Shown: positions 13,801 to 23,036 of the stretch, one piece after another
How positions within the stretch are numbered: position 1 is the stretch's first letter
How the letters are laid out: each line of letters opens with the position of its first letter
DNA from: Halichondria panicea
Taxonomy: Eukaryota > Porifera > Demospongiae > Suberitida > Halichondriidae
Direction: 5' to 3'
DNA: 64,000 bases
NCBI RefSeq assembly: GCF_963675165.1
Contig: NC_087387.1
Span: 4,862,990 to 4,926,989 of the forward strand
Translations under genes and position numbers: made by a program
Notes under the pieces: generated by a model
Database searches by the model: none
Told to the model about the DNA's origin: nothing
What the model saw: only the letters and a program-made list of their open reading frames with translations

Positions 13801-14437
13801 GTACGTAGAAACACATGTTTCCACCTTAAGCTATTATTTGCTAATTGTGGAAATACTTGATCTAGTATCTATCAGTACTATTATTTCAATCCCCACCTAC
13901 AGTGTTGAGATACCCACCCATTTCGTGGACAACCCTACAGCCAATGATTACACCAACTTCACCCCACACCCTTTCGGGGAGGTCCACAACCCAGTCTCCC
14001 CCAGCAGCTCAAACGTCCACCGCCCACTCATTCCACAAACATCCCTTTCAAATTTCGGACAGAATAATGACCTACGAAAATCTTCATTCAACCCTCAGGG
14101 CGATGTCGTTCCAATGCTGGGTCGCTCGTACAGCACACTGTCTCGAGACCGAAACAAGATAAAGCCAGTCTGTGCTGAACCTCAGGAGGAACAAATGCAG
14201 GAAGATTTGTACGACAGTGTGTACGACGACAGTAATGTAACCATGACGACCAACGTCGCTGATGTAGGGCCCGAGGTGGAGGAAATGTACGATACAAGCA
14301 TAGGAATCAAAGCAGATGAGATTTATGATTCAGTGGCCGAGGATGAGCCAGAGGATACGTTTAATGACTCTTTCGAAAGTTCAGGTGACGAATCAATCTA
14401 CGATAAAGCTGATCTTGGACTGGACATTAACTTTTAG
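1853..14437 (+). CDS. Receptor B: Calx-beta/CCP/EGF type I membrane protein with tyrosine-motif tail
   Basis: I place 32 exons totalling 5715 nt (1904 aa), nearly all phase 1-1: 1853-1916; Calx-beta 2043-2198, 2366-2560, 2780-2917, 3027-3209, 3431-3583, 3784-3996; CCP 4175-4363, 4509-4682, 4848-5024, 5229-5402, 5690-5863, 6018-6191, 6390-6566, 6808-6987, 7371-7556, 7718-7891, 8402-8578, 8939-9118, 9325-9498, 9750-9929, 10118-10291; EGF 10670-10786, 11000-11122, 11290-11412, 11592-11714, 12095-12220, 12392-12514, 12751-12873; then 12977-13038, 13192-13685, 13903-14437. Protein order: signal peptide (aa 1-21), three Calx-beta domains (each two exons, second ending in a D/N-D-G/D turn), 15 CCP (four Cys and a Trp each), seven EGF (most with D-I-D-E-C calcium-binding starts), a ~130-aa membrane-proximal region, TM at about 1690-1717, an RRKRK stop-transfer, and a ~178-aa tail with YDSV, YDTS, YDSV and YDKA motifs. 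Introns are mostly 100-500 bp. All domains look intact. Ligand and partners are unknown; a recognition or adhesion role is inference. Confidence 0.9.
7030..7299. mobile_element. Short inverted-repeat transposon (MITE) with TA target duplication
   Basis: Terminal inverted repeats start CCGTATAGCGGGTATATTTC and are flanked by TA on both sides. It sits in the intron between two CCP exons of receptor B. The homologous introns of receptor E (about 38345-38370) and gene H (about 56025-56050) lack it and keep the continuous flanks, giving clear empty sites. No coding capacity. A Tc1/mariner-type origin is suggested by the TA duplication. Confidence 0.8.
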
Positions 14438-15416
14438 TTTCCATTATTACCCTCACATTCCATTAATTATAGAATTTATTTTTCACACATCAATCTTCTT
14501 TTGTAGAGAAATTCACTGGAAAAATTGGTGGATGTTATAATTGGGCAATTTGGCGGATTATAATTTTTTTATATCGAAGAGCGCTAAATTTAAAACTGTC
14601 AAATTAAAGTTTTTCGGTGGACACAACGTCATTGCTGTAGTAGTCACGCCTGCATGAGACACCAAATTAATGAATTATGTTCAAATGGCATATCCGCCAA
14701 CCAATTAAGTCTCAAAAGCCACGCCCCTTCACTCAAAGAAAGGTCTGGCAACAGTGTGCATGTGGAGTTGTCGCAGAGGAATTTAATTACGTATTCACTC
14801 TGCTACGCCCACTCTATGGTGGGCGTGGTAAATTAGCTGCTCAGCCTATCAACATGCTAATTCATGGCATTATGTGGTTGTGGTTTTATGATGACCTTAC
14901 AAATCTAAAATCTGATTGTTGGTGCCAAGATCCTGGCGTATTAACCAACGCCATAGCAGATACTAATTCATTAGTCTACCGCATAGCGCTCAATTTTCGC
15001 TGTTTTTGTGGGTTAGCAATCCTACACGAAACTGACTCTGTTACCAGCACTTCGATTGTACCGCAGCCTGTATAGTTTATCATGTTAGGTGTATATAAAC
15101 GCTCCGTCCATATAATCGGAACTATATTGTTACTGGAACAACTGTATGACTGAATTATATGGACATTTCAACTTTAATTTCGTATTCTGGGTGATTAAAA
15201 GTGAACATGTTGTACATACCCGTGTAGCACTTTTTTTTTGCGGATTTTTTTCGAGGATATAAGTTGACCACACCCCTAAGATTCAATACAACACACTTTT
15301 GAGGCACTAACATTTCGAGGTTTAAGGTCAATCTGCGAAAAACGGGAAATTTTAGCTCCTCGAAAAAATGAAGTGCTATACATTGAAATGAATAAAAAAA
15401 AAACAATGCATGTAAA
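14438..15416. other. Convergent intergenic region, receptor B and kinase-Kelch 3' ends
   Basis: No gene seen. It contains the receptor B 3' flank, which is also present after the tail relic at 21923. About 14716-14760 is a segment that reappears inverted at about 22165-22215, so a dispersed repeat. About 15225-15385 is an A/T-rich stretch with TCGAGG and CCTCGA near its ends, possibly another small inverted-repeat element. Confidence 0.5.
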
Positions 15417-18400
15417 CTAGTGTGAAGTGGATGAGATTACTGTGTACACAGATCTGATAATGGTTAAATATCTATGACCGCCAAGTACACACAGTTTGCC
15501 AGATAGTTCAATGCAGTGACAACAGTACATTTCCTCAGGAAGGTCACCGCATTGTGTCCACTGGTCTTTAGTAGGATCGTACAGATAGATGCTTGAGGTA
15601 GTATTATTTCCTAGTCCTTTCTCTTTACTACCCCCCACAGTCAGGAGAGTGTTGCCGATGGCGATGGGAGACGACCCATAGAATGGCACCTTTGCAACAG
15701 ATTCCCACACACCAGAACTGGCTCGTAATATGAGGGAGGGTACATGAGCTCCAAACACTTCTTTAGTGCCTAAACTTCCTACAAGATACAGTGTGTCTCC
15801 AATTAGGCAAGTGTTGTAGCTATCATTAGTGCGGGGAAATGGTTCGGCTGTAATCCATTTATTACTTGTGTTCAGAATGTTTACATCGGCTATATCAGTG
15901 CTGTTTGAGTCAACTCCACCGATAACGATCAGATGGTCCTGATATCCAACAATTATTGGCTCAGTTAATGCTTTTGTCATGGGGGGAAGTGACTGGATCC
16001 ATTGTCGAGAGCTCTCATCGTATGTTAGGATGATATTAGTTTTTTGTTTTGTAGACTTGTCCCGACCTCCGACCACTAGCAGTCGACCCCTCAGTGTTGC
16101 TATGGTGAAGTCGTCTACTGGAGGAGGTGGCAGCTCATCCCAGCTATCCTGATCTGGTGTGTACACTAGCACAGTCTCAGTCCAGTGTCTCCTGCCTCTC
16201 ATGTACAGCTTCCCGTTGATAGCCACAGGATGATCGAATACTTCCATTCCCCTTGGTATGTCCTTGCATCTTGTCCAGTTGAAGGTGATGGCAGTAGGAA
16301 CAGTTGGTTGTAGTGTGGTCGACTTGTGCGGTAGCAATTTGTTTCCACTGCTGGAATCAACAATCTTGATTGCTTTTGTGGTTTTGTTAGTGGTTATCTG
16401 TATAAAAATAGATAATCAGGTGGTGTGTATATTGTCAAACACAGCTGTATTATTGGCGCATAACACATGAAAATATACCATCTACACCCATTTCCCCACC
16501 CCATTGACACCATCACCTTTCCTATCGGCAGATAAATGCAATTAATACTCTTTATTGCTGGTCAACGTCAACCAAAGCACACTCAACCATAATATTTGTA
16601 CAAGACAAGATATTTTAAGGCACAACTACATCTTTTCATAAGGGACTACCGGCCCCTCACACAGTCACCTCTCTCTGTCCGGAGCCCAGAGGTGTGTCCT
16701 CCCGAGGCTGTATTTGTAGAGACCTCACTGAACTGAAAAGACGATCAATTTCTTTGCGTTGAACTTCCAACTGCTCTTGTTGGAGAGTGGTCAATTCTTC
16801 CAGTCCACGAACTTGCTCTCGTTTCTCAGCTTGAAGATGATTAATTTGAGCTTGTAATTGAGTGTTTTGAAATTGCTTTTTGGCAGCAACTAGCTGTATT
16901 TCTTCTTTCTGTTGAATCAGTTCCAGCTTGGTCTGGGTGCTGTTCTGAGGGAGTGTTGTTCCAACCTCCTCTAATCGTCTCAACACCACTGCAGCAGATG
17001 GTCGATCTTCTTGGTCATACTCTAGGCAAGCGAGGGTCAACTGGACTAGGGAGTGGGTCTCACCAAGAGCTGCTTTCATTTGTATGATGTAATGTTCTCG
17101 ACGTTCAATTTCGGAGCGAGCAACAAGCTTTCGAGTAGCAGGGTCACGATATGTTGCAGGTTTCAGATCTTTGGGAAATGTTTGTGTCAGTGTGAACAGA
17201 GATACTACACCAAAGGAGAAGATATCTATGGCAGTGTTATATTGTGTGACCCCTTCCTCTTGAACTGCCTCTGGTGGCATGTACACACCAGTGCCTGGCA
17301 TTTGAGTCATTGAGGCAGCTAGCCGGCCAGGCTGAATGTTCACAATCCTAGAAACACCCAAGTCTGCTATCTTGGCATTGAGACCATTATCGACTAGAAT
17401 GTTCTTGGCAGACAGATCACGGTGGGCAATGGGTGGAGTGCGGCTGTGCAGATAGACCACCCCTCGGCCAGTCCCCGTCAGAAGGTGCACTTTGAGGTCA
17501 ATAGGAATGTTGGGGCTGGTTTCTAAAAGGTTGTCGAGGCTGGTTTGTAGCTTCTCCATCAGTAGGACAGGGAGTTGGGCTCCAGGGAGATAGCACACCC
17601 CCAAGAACTGTACTATGTGAGGGTGACGAAGCCGGCTCATCAGCTTACACTCCTCCACGAAATCAGTCACCCACTTCTCAACCTGTGGAGGGACAAAGTG
17701 GTATAATTATGAGACATCAAATTGTTTTTGATATAGGTAGTCACTAATTTATAATGAAAGCACCGAGGGTGCTGATGCCTCGGTGGATCAAAGCTACATA
17801 ACATAAAGCTACTGTACACACATTGTATCATGATGAACATTTTTGTTTTGCTGCATGCAAACTCAAAGAGTGCATGGGTAATGATCGGCCACGATTGTTG
17901 TTAAAAACGATCGATGCCAAAAGTTCAAGTCTAAAATTAATGGCTGCATCAGCAAAGCCTTGCAGCTCTCTTCTCACTCTTGCAGCTACCAATATAGCTA
18001 GCGTTCTAGTGCAGAGCTAAATACTAAGTACAGAGTAGCAACACTCGGTAAACAAGTTTGGCTACGTGCTCTTCTGAAAAGGTTGCAATGGCATTTCAAG
18101 TAGGCATAACTCGAGAACGAAGCTTTATTTTGCAAATCCACGAATTGAGAACATGACTAGAAGCCTATAGAACTTTTTACTTGCCACTTTATTGATCCTT
18201 GAGCAGCTGTAGCAGCCTGACTACACACACACACACACTACCGTATACCTCGCTTGCGCATGCGCACCGAGGCAAAATAACCATGCATAGTCAATACATA
18301 TAGGCTTTGCATAAAAGCAAAAATTGTCTATAGTGCATGGTATACAGTGCCTTGTTTGCAGCAATTATATAGTGCTCTATAATTATGTGACAGGAAAACC

Positions 18401-20638
18401 AGACTTTTGAAGCAAGCTAGTGATTAATGTACCAAAGAGCAAAGCATCGCCTACTCTGCATACGCCACTGCCTTACTAATCCATGAGAGTAGAACCTACA
18501 TAAATTTTCACATTTTTTGACCAATGAAGAAAGTTACTGTAATCAGAGCTAGAATGAGTTCTAACCAAATATCCATTATATTATATCTCACTAAAGTCAG
18601 AGGTTGACCTTCATAATGTTGTCATAACTTTGTTATACTTCAACCAGCTAAAAGTTAGCATTTTCTATGTAGAAGTCCCGCATATACTAGTCAACCACAT
18701 AAACCATAAAGCCATAGTTGACCACATAACTTCCAGGGGCCGGAACTCTAGACATTAAGAGCTTTCTTTTAATACCGATGTTGTTTTCTACAACTTGGTA
18801 TTGGAGGCTGCATTTTCAACACTATTGATGAAGGTAAGCCATTTTTTTCACAGCTAACGCGCATAACAATTATATAGTAACTATAATAATAATGAAATGA
18901 TATCTTATGAAAGGTATTCATATTTACAATACATTTTGGGCACAAGAAGGTGCAATTGACGAGACATTTTAGCAGTTGTTTATCTTCAATTTCACCCTTA
19001 ACCTACCTGAGGAGACAGGGGGGTATTATGAGACACCATGGCAAATCAATTTTTAACTATAATTATACAGCATGGCCTTTGACTTGAAATACTGTCCTTC
19101 TATTGTCTCTTAAAAATGTGGTACCTGCAGACAATAATTATACAGTGGCATTTCACTAAATTCTACTTGAGTTGAGTTGGGCCCCTGGAAGTTCTTTGGT
19201 CAATTATGGCTTCCTTTATGTGGTTGACAAGTACATGTATGCCAGGGACTTCCATATATGGAAAAATAGTTGAAGCTACAGCTCTAAAGCATATAGAAGC
19301 GAAGTATGACAAGTTAATCATTATTTTCACACTCAATTTATTTATATTTCCCCCTTTTCATGTATCTCTCATGAAACCTTATTAGAGAAAGTGTAAGTCA
19401 GCCACTATAATACAGTGTACAATACAACTCCGAAATGTTCATCAGTGCATGCTATTAAAATGTCTACGTTTAGCCAATTCATGCGCCCACGCTTTGAATT
19501 ATAATCGCTATGTGCATTAGCCTCGTTCCCAAGCCGATTTGTCTCTAAAACAGCGCTAGGTCGACAACTAGGCCTGCATGCTATTAAATAGTCTGGGTCC
19601 ATGTGGTCTATCAATGTTTTTGTGCTGCTTTTAACTAAGAGTAGTACAAAAAACATTCATGGGGGCTGGAGAAAAAAGCTCCATTAATATTCGCTTGAAA
19701 CTCACAGTGATTGTCCACACAATACCAGCCAGCATGAGAAAATGCCGTAACGTCACACCATAGACTATGGTATATATTAAACGACTGCATGTGTCTATTG
19801 CTAGTAAAAGATCCAATGGTAAAAGGGATATTGCTCACCATAACAATACATCCAAGCCACTTGCGATGCTCCTAGAGGATAGATACCAGAGATCTATGCC
19901 TAGAGGGTGTATCTGAAACATGTGAAGCTTCCCAGCACTGGTGGTCCTATATCAACCTTGTCCACCCATATATAGCAACTGGACCTGTTCTTTCATGAGA
20001 GTGAACTCTTTGCTTCGCACAAGACAGCGTACTCCACTCCAAAACACTTGCACACTAGCTAGCTAGGCACATGACACGAAATTATGGTAATATTTACGGA
20101 GCAAGTGTCTTTACATAGACCTTTAGTGTTTGCTTATACTCAGAAATTCGCTCGTTTTGAGTGAATACCTAAAGCGAATTCCAACCACGCCCAGATACAA
20201 TCAGCTGTCGATCTCGGCCTGGGAACGAGGCTATATATGTGTATAGTCAGTCACCTGCATACCCTCTCTTTTTTATACGCCCTTGCTTCAAGTACTCCTT
20301 ATTATTTAAAGGTGGATTAATATGGGCATCAAAAGCTGTTTTCTACTTAAGTTAAGATTTAGATTCGCAAGCCAGTAATTTCTGCAGTGACGGCTTGCGA
20401 GTCTAATCAAGATCCACTAGCTGGGTATAAGTGTAGTTACCTGCTGTGGAGAGCCCAGGTTGACAAGCTGTTGGTGCAATTTCTTGGCAGCTACCGTTGC
20501 TCCAGGTATCTTCACCTCCTCCACACTGCCATAAGCACCTGCTCCTAGTACACGTCCAGTCAACTCAACTGTAGCAACTATGAATTGCTCCAACTCGGGA
20601 GCTGTGATTCTAGCCATCCTATACAGTCGAATGGCCAA
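15417..20638 (-). CDS. TKL-type protein kinase with coiled coil and C-terminal Kelch repeats
   Basis: Three exons: 20638-20441 (66 codons), 17682-16669 (338) and 16397-15417 (326 aa plus stop), all joined in phase 0, giving about 730 aa. The kinase domain spans about 25-305: glycine loop G-A-G-A-Y-G-S-V at 32-39, VAAK lysine at 52, helix-C Glu near 76, AHRDLSAKN with catalytic D155 and N160, D-L-G (in place of D-F-G) at 173-175, P-P-E at 202-204, and a D-R-P-S near 291. All catalytic residues are present, so it should be active; the HRDLSAKN loop and DLG fit the tyrosine-kinase-like/LRRK-like group. A Gln/Glu-rich coiled coil follows (about 318-395), then a Kelch region (about 420-720) with repeated VVGG/VIGG/TVGG motifs and paired W residues, likely a beta-propeller for protein binding. 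No signal peptide, so cytosolic. Start: M1 or in-frame M8. If intron 2 is not spliced, a stop at 16657-16659 gives a 407-aa kinase without Kelch. Confidence 0.8.
16551..16556 (-). terminator. Candidate intronic poly(A) signal AATAAA of the kinase gene
   Basis: On the minus strand AATAAA lies about 100 nt after the in-frame TGA (16657-16659) that is read if the kinase-to-Kelch intron is retained. It could end a kinase-only transcript. No transcript evidence is available here. Confidence 0.4.
17751..18274. mobile_element. Dispersed inverted-repeat element, copy 1 (kinase intron 1)
   Basis: The left part reads ATAATGAAAGCACCG then GATGCCTCGGTGG; the right end is GCGCATGCGCACCGAGGCA, so GCCTCGGTG/CACCGAGGC form short inverted ends. 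A second copy lies at 46224-47740 and a diverged reverse copy at about 52681-53050. No protein is encoded. Confidence 0.7.
18640..19285. mobile_element. Inverted-repeat element with ~100-bp degenerate arms (kinase intron 1)
   Basis: The block at about 18650-18745 (including GTCAACCACATAAA and AACTTCCAGGGGCC) returns as an imperfect reverse complement at about 19188-19285 (GGGCCCCTGGAAGTT, TTTATGTGGTTGAC). Between the arms nothing coding is seen. Non-autonomous DNA transposon or fold-back element. Confidence 0.6.
19518..20233. mobile_element. MITE with TAGCCTCG...CGAGGCTA ends
   Basis: Ends are TAGCCTCGTTCCCA and its near reverse complement TGGGAACGAGGCTA, with a matching inner GCCGA/TCGGC. 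It lies in the first intron of the kinase gene. Shorter relatives occur at 51885-51950, about 33112-33136 and about 34378-34476. Confidence 0.65.
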
Positions 20639-21303
20639 GGCACCGGAAGTCCATGTAAATGCCTAAGCGGTTAATTTATCCAAATACGTCATGCTGGAGA
20701 GTAAACAAAAAAGAGGGCTTGAGTTTGAGGCTAGTTTTAGAAGCACGCGTAGGTCATAATTATGGTAAAAAACAACACCACAAACTGGAAGGGCATCATC
20801 CCAGCTACAGGTTGATAATCAGGTTTGTAGAGTGTAATCACACTGGAACGAAGTTACAAGCCAGTGTGTAGAACAAGTGTGTTTAGGTGTCTTTACTCCT
20901 GCTTCTGCAAAATCAGTTCCCTACTAGATCACAAGTTTTCAGGTGGTTGATGTTGTACAGGTACTGGGTAGGTCTATTCTATGTTGTTAAATTATTAGCT
21001 AGTTGTTCCCATTGTAGTCTCGAATACCCGCCTTAACCTAAAAGCTTGTTTAGGTTGAGGCGGGTATTCGAGACTATTTCCATTGTTGGTTTAGATTTTA
21101 TGCAGGTTTAAAATAGTATGTGGTTTTTCAGCATGTACAATGTGTAGTAAGTGAAATAAATATAGTAAGTGAAATAAAATCAATATACTGATACACAGTT
21201 TATGTTTATAATCAGAAACCGACTCCTGCTGTGTGAATCATCACTTTCAGAGTCCCCAAAGATGTCAGCATCATCTATGTCTCCCACTAGAAAAAGATGG
21301 GGA
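20639..21303. other. Upstream region of kinase-Kelch gene
   Basis: Probable promoter of the minus-strand kinase gene near 20640-20900; no motif stands out. A near-perfect hairpin lies at 21015-21075. No coding exon recognised. Confidence 0.35.
21015..21075. repeat. Near-perfect 27-bp-arm hairpin
   Basis: Arms 21015-21041 and 21049-21075 are reverse complements with about one mismatch (outer sequence TAGTCTCGAATACCCGCC). The loop is about 7 nt. Likely a tiny palindromic mobile element rather than an RNA gene. Confidence 0.75.
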
Positions 21304-22010
21304 CGTGTTTTCACCTTAAGCTATTATTTGCTAGTTGTGGAAATACTTGATCTAGTATCTATTATTTCAATCCCCACCTACAGTGTTGAGATACCCACCC
21401 GTTTCGTGGACAACCCTACAGCCAATAATTACACCAACTTCACCCCATACCCTTTCGGGGAGTTCCACAACCCCGTCTCCCCCAGCAACTCAAATGTCCA
21501 CTGCCCACTCATTCCACAAACATCCCTTTCAAATTTCGGACAGAATAACGACCTACGAAAATCTTCATTCAACCCTCAGGGCGATGTCGTTCCAATGCTG
21601 GGTCGCTCGTACAGCACACTGTCTCGAGACCGAAACAAGATAAAGCCAGTCTGTGCTGAACCTCAGGAGGAACAAATGCAGGAAGATTTGTACGACAGTG
21701 CATGTGTACGACGGCAGTAATGTAACCATAACGACCAACGTCGCTGATGTAGGGCCCGAGGTGGAGGAAATGTACGATACAAGCATAGGAATCAAAGCAG
21801 ATGAGATTTATGATGCAGTGGCCGAGGATGAGCCAGAGGATACTTTTAATGACTCTTTTGAAAGTTCAGGTGACGAATCAATCTACGATAAAGCTGATCT
21901 TGAACTGGACATTAACTTTTAGTTTCCATAATTACCCTCACATTCTATTAACTATAGAATGTATTTTTCACACATCAATCTTCCTTTTGTACAGAAATTC
22001 TTAATTATAA
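21304..22010 (+). pseudogene. Decayed copy of receptor B cytoplasmic-tail exon
   Basis: This segment is highly similar to 13815-14510: the end of the last intron, the acceptor, the tail exon and its 3' flank. Near 21700 an extra 4 bases after GACAGTG shift the frame just before the second tyrosine motif; downstream the original frame resumes in another register through the YDTS, YDAV and YDKA motifs to the same DINF stop. No ectodomain or TM exon precedes it on this strand. It is a stray duplicate of the receptor B signalling module, not a working gene. Confidence 0.85.
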
Positions 22011-23036
22011 CTGGAAAAATTGGTGGGTGTTTTAATTTGGTGATTTATATTAAAGCGCCATAAACTTTGGTGGACACAACGTCATTACTGTAGCCACGCC
22101 TGAGACGCCAAATTAAAAAACGCCAATATCCTGTCGCAGGCTAGGGGATCAGACACCTCCATATACACTCTGTTGCCAGACCCTTCTTCGTGTGAAGGGG
22201 CATGGCTTGCGAGACTAGCTATATATAATTAGTGCTTAAAATTATTAACCAACACCATAACTGTGACAAACGCTATTTCATCTACAAATAAAGTAGCACT
22301 CTACGTATATACATGTATACACAATGAGCATGCATGCACTCCATACAATTATAGTGCATGTGTTAGATCTAGCAGACTGCCCCTATTTCAATTTTCGTAT
22401 TTTAATACATTTCCTAAAATGGTATCAGCCTGTACCCAACAACACAACTGCACTTGTAGCCTCCCTCAGTGTTGGTACACATGCACCTGGTCACAGTCGT
22501 CCTGCCCCAGCTAGCTTAGGGCACAACTAATCGATCGGTGTCTGTCAGGATGAGCATTAGTGTATATAGCACTTATACTACTATACATTATAATTAATAA
22601 CAGCTCTTATATGCTAAGAAATCTCATGACCACCTTGACATGCATATATTGGACAATGGCATGAGTGCAAGATCTGACATAGTATCTATAGTGTACGCAC
22701 AATGTGCATGGTCAATATTTTATTTAACATGCTAGATCGATCTATAGGGTCTGGCGTGTTGGATTACATGTATCTAATTGACTATACGCCATGCAGTAAT
22801 AATATCAATATCCATGCTTATTCTGAGTAGTCACACTACCTTACATTACCATAATAATGCATCACTGTATCTTAGATCAATATTGCATTATAAATAATGC
22901 AATAAATAATGCATGCGATAAATTTGTTACAAAATTAGTCTCACAAAATAATATGCATGTGCATGTAGCTCTAATTCAAGTAACGGTAATCTACAAAGTG
23001 TTCTAATCTGTGTTCAATAAAAGCTTAGTCATATAA
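22011..23036. other. Intergenic region downstream of receptor D
   Basis: Contains an inverted relative of a repeat seen at 14716-14760 (about 22165-22215), the EGF relic at 22416-22552, and at about 22915-22970 a diverged version of the 3' flank that follows the tail exons of receptors E, F and I. Otherwise nothing recognised. Confidence 0.45.
22416..22552 (-). pseudogene. Relic EGF exon
   Basis: The reverse strand matches the first EGF exon of receptor B (10670-10786) and receptor E (29951-29832): a GACAG acceptor, a CTGGGGCA..GACTGTGACCAG core, then TGTACCAACACTGAGGG and GGGTACAGG. The D-E-C start is scrambled by insertions and the frame is broken. It lies 3' of the receptor D tail, separated from any reading frame. 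Confidence 0.7.

Noticed and set aside
14654-15075. Two overlapping plus-strand frames (60 and 132 codons) after receptor B
   Set aside because: They cover a dispersed repeat seen inverted at about 22165; no signal or domain.
21015-21075. Hairpin as a possible microRNA precursor
   Set aside because: Near-perfect long arms with a tiny loop are more typical of a palindromic mobile element; no small-RNA evidence.
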